Below are positions 8,980 through 16,544 of a stretch of DNA of 64,000 nucleotides, in pieces (position 1 is the stretch's first letter; each line of letters starts with the position of its first letter). The position numbers were made by a program, and so were the translations under genes. The notes beneath the pieces were generated by a model, which was not told the DNA's origin, made no database searches, and worked only from the letters and a program-made list of their open reading frames with translations. Origin of the DNA: Cupriavidus necator A5-1 (GTDB taxonomy: Bacteria; Pseudomonadota; Gammaproteobacteria; Burkholderiales; Burkholderiaceae); the NCBI RefSeq assembly GCF_000744095.1, contig NZ_JQLI01000008.1:3906001-3970000 (forward strand), given 5' to 3'.

Positions 8980-9203
8980 CGTCTGCGCGACTGTCTTCCC
9001 GCCGTTTGCGAATTGCCTCATCGCCCCTCCGTCGGTGACGGACCAGACTTGGGATATCCCGGTTCAACGCGAGTGCATTCGACATGCAAGCCACGACAAC
9101 AATCATCCCTGGCGCCAAGCGGGTTCACGGCAAGCTTCCTGGGCTTGAGCGCCGAGGTGACATCAATGCCGTCATTCCGCCATCCGATGCTGAAGAGCGA
9201 AGA

Positions 9204-9437
9204 ATGGCAACACTACTCGTCCGTGGCATTGATGAATCCCTGGTCCAAAGGTTGCGCGAGCAGGCGGCCGCGCACGGCCGCAGTGCCGAGGCCGAACATC
9301 GCGAGATCCTCGCGCAGGCGCTGCGCACCACCAGCCGCAAGACGTTCGCGGAGGTCCTCACCTGCATTCCGGATGTGGGCGAAGACGCCGGATTTCGAGC
9401 GGACGGAAGACTCCGGAAAGGCGGCGCGTGTATTTGA
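9204..9437 (+). CDS. FitA-like antitoxin (ribbon-helix-helix), probably orphaned
   Basis: This 77-residue protein has a ribbon-helix-helix N-terminus, MATLLVRGIDESLVQRLREQ, followed by AAAHGRSAEAEHREILAQAL, the hallmark of FitA/VapB-type antitoxins. These bind operator DNA and neutralise a PIN-domain RNase. The ATG at 9204 gives the standard family start. The C-terminus, which would wrap the toxin, runs to a TGA that overlaps the toxin reading frame. That toxin is reduced to 25 codons, so this antitoxin no longer has an intact local partner. It may still repress its promoter or neutralise a toxin encoded elsewhere. Confidence 0.8.
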   Translation: MATLLVRGIDESLVQRLREQAAAHGRSAEAEHREILAQALRTTSRKTFAEVLTCIPDVGEDAGFRADGRLRKGGACI

Positions 9438-9505
9438 TTGACACCAATGTCATCAGCGAACTGCGCAAGCGCGAGCGGGGTAGTCCAAGACGAAGCTTTG
9501 TCTAG
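9428..9505 (+). pseudogene. truncated PIN-domain toxin (FitB-like) remnant
   Basis: A GTG at 9428, overlapping the antitoxin end, opens a frame reading VYLIDTNVISELRKRERG. This is the N-terminus of a FitB/VapC PIN-domain ribonuclease, with the first catalytic Asp in LIDTNVISEL. The frame changes to unrelated sequence after RERG and stops at TAG 9503-9505. A complete toxin is about 140 residues; the remaining three acidic active-site residues are absent. I see no continuation in any frame downstream, so this looks like a deletion rather than a simple frameshift. From 9506 to 9891 I find no further gene, only a terminator. Confidence 0.8.
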
Positions 9506-9732
9506 GAGTTCCAAAATCGATGGTCCTAGCTACCGCCTCACACCCATGTCTCTTGTGAGGCGCCCGCCAGGGTTGTCGCCCATGAGACCCTCAAGCTGGT
9601 TTTCGCTGCTGCGCGACAAAACTGTCAACTACTTCGCTCCTGCACGACAAATTCCTCTTTGGACTGGCTTTACTTCGCTGGAAAACGACATTTTCTCTGA
9701 AACCTCTTCCTTTTCTGGAATCTTGAAGGCAG

Positions 9733-9762
9733 AAAAACCAACGGCTGCCAGAAGGCAGCCGT
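9733..9762 (-). terminator. rho-independent terminator, minus strand, beyond the decarboxylase gene
   Basis: A nine-base perfect stem ACGGCTGCC (9741-9749) / GGCAGCCGT (9754-9762) is followed on the minus strand by TGGTTTTT. A second GC-rich hairpin with a short T/C tract lies nearer the gene, at about 9840-9866. Both are placed to end transcription of the minus-strand decarboxylase. Confidence 0.7.
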
Positions 9763-9891
9763 CGCATGCGGGTTCTCATCTGCATTTCCGCAGAACTCAC
9801 CCCTTGGCCCAACTCATACATAAGGCCGGCCGGACGAAGAAACGCCCCGCATTGCGCGGGGGCTCTTCATACTGGCGTTTCCTACCGAGCT

Positions 9892-12162
9892 TCAGGCGCC
9901 CTGCTTTACGCAGTCGACAAAGTACGCCTTCTTGCCGTCGACCTCGTCCTCGACCAACCCGTGGATATCGGTTTCGAAGCCCGGGAACAGCTTGTTGAAC
10001 TCGCGCGCGAACTTCAGGTACTGCACGATGGTACGGTTGAAGCGCTCGCCCGGGATCAGCAGCGGAATGCCCGGCGGGTACGGCGTGAGCAGGATGGCGG
10101 TGACGCGGCCTTCCAGTTCGTCCACCGGCACGCGCTCGATCTCGCGGTGGGCCATCATCGCCCACGCGTCCGACGGCTTCATCGCCGGTTCCATGTCCGA
10201 CAGGTACATCTCGGTGGTCACGCGGGCCACGTCGTTGGCCTTGTACACGCTGTGGATCGCATCGCACAGGTCCCGCAGGCCCATGCGCTCGTACTGCGGG
10301 TACTTGCCAACGAACTCCGGCAGCACGCGCCACAGCGGCTGGTTCTGGTCGTAGTCGTCCTTGAACTGCTGCAGCTCGGTCACCAGCGAGTTCCAGCGGC
10401 CCTTGGTGATGCCGATGGTGAACATGATGAAGAACGAGTACAGCCCGGTCTTCTCGATGATGATGCCGTGCTCGGCCAGGTACTTGGTGACGATCGCCGC
10501 CGGGATGCCGCGTTCGCTGAACTCGCCGTCCACGTCCAGGCCCGGGGTGATGATGGTGGCCTTGATCGGGTCGAGCAGGTTGAAGCCGTCTGCCAGGTCG
10601 CCGAAGCCGTGCCAGCGTTCGTTGGCCTTGAGCATCCACTCGTCGCGATCGCCGATGCCGTCTTCGATCAGCGCGTCCGGGCCCCACACCTTGAACCACC
10701 AGTCGCCGTTCTTGCCGTCGTCATAATCGCCCTCGACCTTGCGCATGGCGCGGCGGAAGTCCATCGCCTCCTGGATGCTCTCCTCCACCAGCGCGGTGCC
10801 GCCAGGGGCTTCCATCATCGCCGCGGCCACGTCGCACGAGGCGATGATCGAGTACTGCGGGCTGGTCGAGGTGTGCATCAGGTACGCCTCGTTGAAGCGA
10901 TAGCGGTCCAGCTTGCGCGTCTCGGAATCCTGCACGAGGATCTGCGAAGCCTGCGACAGGCCGGCCAGCAGCTTGTGCGTGGACTGCGTGGCGAACACCA
11001 GCGCGTCCTTGCTGCGCGGGCGGTCCTTACCGATCGCGTGCATGTTGTGATAGAAGTCGTGGAAGGCCGCGTGTGGCAGCCAGGCTTCATCGAAGTGCAG
11101 CGTGTCGATCTCGGCCGCCAGCATCTCCTTGATCTGCTCGGCGTTGTACAGCACGCCGTCGTAGGTGCCCTGCGTGATCGTCAGGATGCGCGGCTTCTGG
11201 TTCTTGGCCTTGCTGGCGAACGGGTGCGCGGCGATCTTGCGCCTGATGGTCTCGGGATCGAACTCGCTCTTCGGGATCGGGCCGATGATGCCGTAGTGGT
11301 TGCGCGTGGGCATCAGGAAGACGGGAATCGCGCCCGTCATCATGATCGCGTGGAGGATCGACTTGTGGCAGTTGCGGTCCACCACCACGATATCGCCCGG
11401 CGCCACGTTGGCATGCCACACCATCTTGTTCGACGTCGAGGTGCCGTTGGTGACGAAGAACATGTGGTCGGAATTGAAGATCCGCGCCGCGTTGCGCTCG
11501 GACGCCGCCACCGGGCCGGTGTGGTCCAGCAGCTGGCCCAGTTCATCCACCGCGTTGCAGACGTCGGCGCGCAGCATGTTCTCGCCGAAGAACTGGTGGA
11601 ACACCTGGCCCACCGGGCTCTTCAGGAACGCCACGCCGCCCGAGTGGCCCGGGCAGTGCCACGAATACGAGCTGTCCTGCGCGTAGTCGATCAGCGCCTT
11701 GAAGAACGGCGGCGCCAGCGTGTCGAGGTAGACCTTGGCTTCGCGGATGATGTGGCGCGCCACGAATTCCGGCGTGTCCTCGAACATGTGGATGAAGCCG
11801 TGCAGCTCGCGCAGGATATCGTTGGGGATATGGCGCGAGGTGCGGGTCTCGCCGTACAGGAAGATCGGCAGGTCCGAGTTGCGGCGGCGGACTTCGGCGA
11901 CGAAGGCGCGCAGCTTCTCGATCGCGGCGGCTTCGGGCTGGTCGCCGTCGCGCACGAACTCGTCGTCGTCGATCGACACGATAAAGGTCGATGCGCGGCT
12001 GGACTGCTGCGCAAACGACGTCAGGTCGCCGTAGCTGGTCAGGCCCATGACCTCCATGCCCTCTTTCTCGATCGCCTCGGCCAGCGCGCGGATGCCCGAG
12101 CCGGAGATGTTCTCGGAGCGAAAGTCTTCGTCAATGATGATGACGGGGAAGCGAAATTTCAT
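9892..12162 (-). CDS. Orn/Lys/Arg family PLP-dependent decarboxylase
   Basis: This 756-residue protein belongs to the large fold-type I basic amino-acid decarboxylases. An N-terminal response-regulator-like wing domain covers about 1-135. The PLP domain contains SSYSWHCPGHSGGVAF (164-179) and the Schiff-base lysine in ATQSTHKLLAGLSQAS (Lys397). A C-terminal domain carries YPPGIPLLIPGE. Family members decarboxylate lysine, arginine or ornithine to the corresponding polyamine or diamine, consuming a proton. Length fits biodegradative arginine (AdiA) or lysine decarboxylases; the sequence alone does not let me choose. The ATG at 12162 follows an AAGGA site and matches the usual MKFRFPVIIIDEDFRSEN start. 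It is separated from dcd by about 160 bases. Confidence 0.93.
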   Translation of the reverse strand: MKFRFPVIIIDEDFRSENISGSGIRALAEAIEKEGMEVMGLTSYGDLTSFAQQSSRASTFIVSIDDDEFVRDGDQPEAAAIEKLRAFVAEVRRRNSDLPIFLYGETRTSRHIPNDILRELHGFIHMFEDTPEFVARHIIREAKVYLDTLAPPFFKALIDYAQDSSYSWHCPGHSGGVAFLKSPVGQVFHQFFGENMLRADVCNAVDELGQLLDHTGPVAASERNAARIFNSDHMFFVTNGTSTSNKMVWHANVAPGDIVVVDRNCHKSILHAIMMTGAIPVFLMPTRNHYGIIGPIPKSEFDPETIRRKIAAHPFASKAKNQKPRILTITQGTYDGVLYNAEQIKEMLAAEIDTLHFDEAWLPHAAFHDFYHNMHAIGKDRPRSKDALVFATQSTHKLLAGLSQASQILVQDSETRKLDRYRFNEAYLMHTSTSPQYSIIASCDVAAAMMEAPGGTALVEESIQEAMDFRRAMRKVEGDYDDGKNGDWWFKVWGPDALIEDGIGDRDEWMLKANERWHGFGDLADGFNLLDPIKATIITPGLDVDGEFSERGIPAAIVTKYLAEHGIIIEKTGLYSFFIMFTIGITKGRWNSLVTELQQFKDDYDQNQPLWRVLPEFVGKYPQYERMGLRDLCDAIHSVYKANDVARVTTEMYLSDMEPAMKPSDAWAMMAHREIERVPVDELEGRVTAILLTPYPPGIPLLIPGERFNRTIVQYLKFAREFNKLFPGFETDIHGLVEDEVDGKKAYFVDCVKQGA

Positions 12163-12323
12163 CGGGCATCCTTGATGGAAAGCAGGACATAAAGGACTTG
12201 AGCCACATGGCCGGCGGGAGGTTCCCCGCAGCGGCGACATGTGGCTCTGACGTCAGGTATGGCGGCCACAATCGACATCGAAGGGGGCCAGCCGTTCCGG
12301 CAAACGCCGGCATTGTAATGCGC

Positions 12324-12890
12324 TCAGGTCTTCGGCAGTGTGACACCGTGCTGACCCTGGTACTTGCCGCCCCGGTCGCGGTACGAGGTCTCGCAGACTT
12401 CGTCGCTCTCGAAGAACAGCACCTGGGCGCAACCCTCGCCGGCGTAGATCTTGGCGGGCAGCGGCGTGGTGTTGGAAAACTCCAGCGTCACATAACCTTC
12501 CCATTCCGGCTCGAACGGCGTCACGTTGACGATGATGCCGCAGCGCGCGTACGTGCTCTTGCCCAGGCAGATGGTCAGCACGCTGCGCGGGATGCGGAAG
12601 TATTCCATCGTGCGCGCCAGCGCGAACGAGTTCGGCGGGATGATGCAGACCTCGCCCCTGAAGTCGACGAACGACTTCTCGTCGAAGTTCTTCGGGTCAA
12701 CGATGGTGCTGTTGATATTGGTGAAGATCTTGAATTCGTCGGCGCAGCGGATGTCGTAGCCGTAGCTCGAGGTGCCATAGGACACGATCTTGCGCCCGTC
12801 GGCCTCCCGGACCTGGCCTGGCTCGAACGGCTCGATCATGCCGTGCTGTTCCGCCATGCGGCGGATCCACTTGTCGGATTTGATGCTCAT
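12324..12890 (-). CDS. dcd: dCTP deaminase
   Basis: This 188-residue enzyme converts dCTP to dUTP, feeding dTTP synthesis. Visible family signatures are SIKSDKWIRRMAEQHGMIEPFEP at the start, SSYGYDIRC, PPNSFALARTMEYFRIPR, the substrate and trimer-contact motif GKSTYARCGI, EPEWEGYVTLEFSNTTPLP with the catalytic Glu, and the closing lid KYQGQHGVTLPKT. The length is exact for the family. The ATG at 12890 gives the canonical N-terminus. It lies between fdhD and the decarboxylase, with its own spacing on both sides. Confidence 0.97.
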   Translation of the reverse strand: MSIKSDKWIRRMAEQHGMIEPFEPGQVREADGRKIVSYGTSSYGYDIRCADEFKIFTNINSTIVDPKNFDEKSFVDFRGEVCIIPPNSFALARTMEYFRIPRSVLTICLGKSTYARCGIIVNVTPFEPEWEGYVTLEFSNTTPLPAKIYAGEGCAQVLFFESDEVCETSYRDRGGKYQGQHGVTLPKT

Positions 12891-12986
12891 AGGGTTGGGA
12901 GGTAGACACACTTGCTCGGAGTGCGCCGCATTGTACAACCATTCCGCCCCATCACCGTTGCACTGCCGCAAGTACTAAAGTGGTGC

Positions 12987-13817
12987 TTACGCCACCGCAA
13001 CTTCAGGCAGCCGGTGGCGGAAGCGCTCGCGCCCGGTATAGAGCAGGAAATGCTTGCCGGTGCAGCGCGCGAACAGCGTCAGGTTGACGCGTCGGGCCAT
13101 CTGGTAGCCCATCTGCGTCACGCCCGAGCGCGACAGCAGGAACGGGATGCCCATCTGCGCGCCCTTGATCACCATCTCGGAGGTCAGCCGCCCGGTGGTG
13201 TAGAAGATCTTGTCGTCGCCGCGCATGTCTTCCAGCCACATGCGCCCGGCAATGGCGTCCACCGCGTTGTGGCGGCCGACGTCCTCGACGAACATCAGCA
13301 ACTCGGTCCCTTTGAACAGCGCGCAGCCATGGACCGAGCCGGCCTGCTTGTAGACCGACTGCTGCAGCCGGATGGTGTCGATGATGCCGTACAGCGTGTC
13401 CTGGTCGAGGATCGTATCGACCGGCAGGCGGATGCTGTCCACCTCGTCCAGCAGCGAGCCGAACACTGTGCCCTGCCCGCAGCCGGTGGTCACCACGCGG
13501 TGCGCGGTGCGTTCCTCGATGCGGTCCACGCCAGTGCGCGTGGTCACCGCGGCCGACTCGGTTTCCCAGTCGACCTGCACCGCGGCGATGTCCTCGATCG
13601 ATTCCACCAGGCGCTGGTTGCGCAGGTAGCCCAGCACCAGGTGCTCGGGCGCGCCGCCCAGCGTCATCAGCGTGACCAGTTCGCGCTTGTCGAGGTAGAC
13701 CGTCAGCGGCCGCTCTCCCGGCAGGAAGGCCGCGCGCACGCGCCCCTGCTCGTCGACGACTTCAACCTCTTCGATCAGGGGAACGGCTGCCTGGGTAAGT
13801 TCGGGACGCAAGGTCAT
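12987..13817 (-). CDS. fdhD: formate dehydrogenase accessory sulfurtransferase FdhD
   Basis: The protein has 276 residues, close to E. coli FdhD (277). By family knowledge FdhD takes sulfur from IscS and delivers it to the molybdenum cofactor of formate dehydrogenase, which is needed for activity. Recognisable blocks are ERPLTVYLDKRELVTLMTLGGAPEHLVLGYL, SVHGCALF, FVEDVGRHNAVDAIAGR and YTTGRLTSEMVIK. The cysteine loop reads VTTGCGQGT: one Cys is present, but the second position of the classical CxxC is Gly. The ATG at 13817 has no strong ribosome-binding site; 13871 is an alternative. It is the last gene of the minus-strand formate dehydrogenase cluster. Confidence 0.95.
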   Translation of the reverse strand: MTLRPELTQAAVPLIEEVEVVDEQGRVRAAFLPGERPLTVYLDKRELVTLMTLGGAPEHLVLGYLRNQRLVESIEDIAAVQVDWETESAAVTTRTGVDRIEERTAHRVVTTGCGQGTVFGSLLDEVDSIRLPVDTILDQDTLYGIIDTIRLQQSVYKQAGSVHGCALFKGTELLMFVEDVGRHNAVDAIAGRMWLEDMRGDDKIFYTTGRLTSEMVIKGAQMGIPFLLSRSGVTQMGYQMARRVNLTLFARCTGKHFLLYTGRERFRHRLPEVAVA

Positions 13818-13882
13818 GACGGGAGGGATCGGGGACTGCTGGTGAGGGCCCCGCGCCGTCCAGGCGTGCATCGGGGCTGCGG

Positions 13883-14266
13883 TTACGGCGCCTTCGCGGA
13901 CGATTGTACCGCGCCGGGAGTGGACGGTTTGGCGGTGCCCGCGGTGGCCGCCACGGCAGGCGCCGGAGCCGCCGGCGTGGCGGCCGTCGGCGCTACGAAC
14001 GGGCCCGGATCGGCACATGCCGCGGTCTGCGACGGCGCCCGGGTTTCCTTGCCGTGGGCCTTGCTTTCGGCGTAGTAATGCGAGGCGGTCTTGTCCTGTG
14101 CCAGGCACAGCTGGTAAGCGGCGACCTTGTCGGACCAGGCGGCGCGCGCCCTGGTCTCGGCCGCCTTGGCCTGCTGGGCTTCGGTCGGCGCCGGCAACCT
14201 GGCCAGCGCGCCGGTGGTGAAGGTGGCGCCGGCGGCCACGGCGATCAGCGTCAGGATGCGTGTCAT
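13883..14266 (-). CDS. small secreted alanine/proline-rich protein of the formate dehydrogenase cluster
   Basis: This 127-residue product starts at MTRILTLIAVAAGATFTTGALA, a clear Sec signal peptide. The mature part has a short segment with two cysteines (AAYQLCLAQDKTASHYYAES ... TAACADPGPF) and ends in a low-complexity Ala/Pro/Thr tail. I do not recognise a family. It sits 37 bases after the gamma-subunit gene and 65 bases before fdhD, on the same strand, so it is probably part of the operon and acts in the periplasm near the enzyme. Function unknown. Confidence 0.65.
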   Translation of the reverse strand: MTRILTLIAVAAGATFTTGALARLPAPTEAQQAKAAETRARAAWSDKVAAYQLCLAQDKTASHYYAESKAHGKETRAPSQTAACADPGPFVAPTAATPAAPAPAVAATAGTAKPSTPGAVQSSAKAP

Positions 14267-14303
14267 CGTCGATTGTTCCCGCGTTATCTGGTTGGCGCCG
14301 GCA

Positions 14304-15530
14304 TCAGGCTTCGCCAGGGCTGTGCCGCGTGGGGCGCCCCGCCGCTGCATCCGGCCCGGTCGAACGCTGCGCCGGGATCTTGCCGGACTTGATGTCGTCG
14401 TACCAGAGCTCGTGGTGCTCCTTGGCCCAGGCCTCGTCCACCCAGCCGTCGCGCATGGCGCGGTAGGCGCCTTCCATGCCGATGGTGCCCATGTAGATAT
14501 GGCCGCACGCCATCGCGATCATCAGCACGGCCGAGATGCCGTGGATCACGTTGGCGATCTGCATGGTCGAGCGGTAGTAGTCCATGCCCGGCACGATCAT
14601 GTCGAGCACCCAGCCCGAGGCCGACAGCACCACGCCAAAGATAAACACACCGACCCAGAACCACAACTTCTCGCCGGCATTGAAGCGCCCGCTCGGCACA
14701 TGCTTGCCGGAGGCCAGGCCGCCGAGGCTGGTCACCCAGCGCATGTCGTCGCGGCTGGGCAGGTTGTCACGCAGGAACACGACGAAGGCCACGATCACCG
14801 ACAGGGTAAAGATGGGCCCCGCCACGTTGTGCAGGTTCTTCAGCAGGTAGGTCAGCCAGCCGAACAGCATGTGCCCCATCAGCGGCAGCAGGAAATGCTT
14901 GCCCAGCAGCATCACGATGCCCGACACCGCCAGCACCACGAACGAGATCGCCATGGTCCAGTGCACGATGCGTTCCAGCGGCGTGAAGCGCTCGATCATG
15001 CGGCCGGTGCGCGGTGTGCGCAGCGGGATGGTGCCGCGCCACAGGAAGAAGCCGAGGATGGCCACCGGCACCACCAGCAGCAGCCAGCCGCCCCAGACGG
15101 TGATCACGCCGTTGCGGAACAGGCGCCACTTCTGCCCGGTGCGCTGGATCAGTACGCCGGCTTCCTTGTCGGGCAGGCTGCTGTAGTGGCGCTGGTCGGA
15201 ATTAACCTCGCGCCAGACCGGCGCGTTATTGCCGGGCTGCGTGACGGTGCGTTGCTGCTGCGACTGCGCCTCGGCGGCAACGTCGCGACGCGGGACGTTG
15301 AAGATGTTCTCCGACGCAATGCCGGCCAGCGGCTGCGCCGGGTGCGTGGCCGGGTTGTTGGCGTCGGCATTGGCCGAAGATGCCGCCGGACCGGTCGACG
15401 GCCCGGGTGCGGGTGTGGGCGCCTGCGCGGCGGCACCGCCGGCCACGGCCATCAGCGCGAGCGCGCCGGCGGCCAGCCAGCCACGCCAGTCCGCGGCACG
15501 CGCCTGGCATCGATTGTGAGACGGCGTCAT
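14304..15530 (-). CDS. formate dehydrogenase gamma subunit, cytochrome b556 type
   Basis: This 408-residue membrane protein anchors the dehydrogenase and passes electrons from its Fe-S clusters to the quinone pool. A signal peptide (about 1-35) and a Pro/Ala-rich periplasmic segment precede a central helix near WGGWLLLVVPVAILGFFLW. A four-helix cytochrome b core follows: RFTPLERIVHWTMAISFVVLAVSG, LLKNLHNVAGPIFTLSV, WFWVGVFIFGVVLSASG and IANVIHGISAVLMIAMACGHIYMG, supplying the haem-ligand histidines. It is longer than E. coli FdoI because of the N-terminal extension. A strong GGAGG site precedes the ATG. Confidence 0.93.
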   Translation of the reverse strand: MTPSHNRCQARAADWRGWLAAGALALMAVAGGAAAQAPTPAPGPSTGPAASSANADANNPATHPAQPLAGIASENIFNVPRRDVAAEAQSQQQRTVTQPGNNAPVWREVNSDQRHYSSLPDKEAGVLIQRTGQKWRLFRNGVITVWGGWLLLVVPVAILGFFLWRGTIPLRTPRTGRMIERFTPLERIVHWTMAISFVVLAVSGIVMLLGKHFLLPLMGHMLFGWLTYLLKNLHNVAGPIFTLSVIVAFVVFLRDNLPSRDDMRWVTSLGGLASGKHVPSGRFNAGEKLWFWVGVFIFGVVLSASGWVLDMIVPGMDYYRSTMQIANVIHGISAVLMIAMACGHIYMGTIGMEGAYRAMRDGWVDEAWAKEHHELWYDDIKSGKIPAQRSTGPDAAAGRPTRHSPGEA

Positions 15531-15606
15531 AGGCCCTCCTTCAGCTCAGCGGGCACATATGCCCGCATTCCCGGAACTCGCCGTCCCGGGATTCGCAGCG
15601 GCGCGT

Positions 15607-15843
15607 TCATTGCACCCGGTTGTACTCGTTCTGGTACTGGTTGCGCTGGCGGATCTGGTTATGCCAGCTGGTCTTGTCGCCGGCCGTCCAGCCTTTGGCC
15701 ACGAACGGATCGTCGGGCGCGCCCTGGAACGCCTGGGCGTCGGCCTTGCGGTGCGACGGGCCGATGGTCTGCGGCTTTTCGCCGCAGGCGGCCAGCAGCA
15801 CGCCGCACAGCGACAGCAGGGCAATCACGCGGGCGCGGTTCAT
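15607..15843 (-). CDS. small lipoprotein between formate dehydrogenase beta and gamma genes
   Basis: The protein has 78 residues, with a lipoprotein signal ending in the lipobox LLAAC (Cys20). The start overlaps the beta-subunit stop (ATGA), so translation is coupled. The mature part is hydrophilic, ending in HNQIRQRNQYQNEYNRVQ. I know no characterised family. The coupling suggests a periplasmic, membrane-tethered accessory of the formate dehydrogenase, perhaps in assembly; that is inference. Confidence 0.75.
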   Translation of the reverse strand: MNRARVIALLSLCGVLLAACGEKPQTIGPSHRKADAQAFQGAPDDPFVAKGWTAGDKTSWHNQIRQRNQYQNEYNRVQ

Positions 15844-16529
15844 GATGCCTGTCCTCCCGGTTTGGCGGGTGCGGTGCGTGCACCTGGGGCGTCCGGCGCA
15901 GTGGGCCCGGCTGGCGCAGCGGGCGCTCCGGGCGCGGTCTTGGGGACGCCGTAGGCCGTGCCCCAGCCGAACACGTCGCCGCCGGTACCGCGCTTGGTCA
16001 CGCGGTTGCGCAGGATGTCGGCAATCACGTCGCCGTCGCCGCCCAGCAGCGCCTTGGTCGAGCACATCTCCGCGCACAGCGGCAGCTTGCCTTCGGCCAG
16101 CCGGTTGCGGCCGTACTTCTCGAACTCGGCCTCGCTGCCGTTCTTTTCCGGACCACCGGCGCAGAAGGTGCACTTGTCCATCTTGCCGCGCACGCCGAAG
16201 GTGCCGGCCGACGGGAACTGCGGCGCGCCGAAGGGGCAGGCATACGAGCAGTAGCCGCAGCCGATGCACACATCCTTGTCGTGCAGCACCACGCCGTCGT
16301 CGGTGCGGTAGAAGCAGTCGACCGGGCAGACCGCCATGCAGGGCGCGTCGGAGCAGTGCATGCAGGCCACCGAGATCGACTTCTCGGCGCCGACCATGCC
16401 GTCGTTGATGGTGACCACGCGGCGCCGGTTCACGCCCCAGGGCACCTCGTGCTCGTTCTTGCAGGCGGTGACGCAGCTGTTGCACTCGATGCAGCGCTCG
16501 GCGTCACAGATAAATTTCATGCGTGCCAT
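15840..16529 (-). CDS. fdh3B: formate dehydrogenase FDH3 beta subunit, 4Fe-4S protein
   Basis: This 229-residue electron-transfer subunit has four cysteine clusters: CIECNSCVTACK (13-24), CMHCSDAPCMAVCP, CIGCGYCSYACP and a final set with CTFC and CAEMC. That is the four [4Fe-4S] pattern of the DmsB/FdnH type. It relays electrons from the molybdenum subunit to cytochrome b. The C-terminus has an Ala/Pro-rich tail of about 30 residues instead of the membrane anchor helix seen in E. coli FdnH. AGGGGAAC precedes the ATG; MKF three codons later is an alternative start. The alpha gene lies 15 bases upstream. Confidence 0.95.
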   Translation of the reverse strand: MARMKFICDAERCIECNSCVTACKNEHEVPWGVNRRRVVTINDGMVGAEKSISVACMHCSDAPCMAVCPVDCFYRTDDGVVLHDKDVCIGCGYCSYACPFGAPQFPSAGTFGVRGKMDKCTFCAGGPEKNGSEAEFEKYGRNRLAEGKLPLCAEMCSTKALLGGDGDVIADILRNRVTKRGTGGDVFGWGTAYGVPKTAPGAPAAPAGPTAPDAPGARTAPAKPGGQAS

Positions 16530-16544
16530 GATGTTCCCCTGCCC

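Noticed and set aside
9084..9203. Longer N-terminus for the FitA-like antitoxin from an upstream ATG
   Set aside because: The added 40 residues have no family match, and the ribbon-helix-helix domain normally starts at MATLLVRGID.
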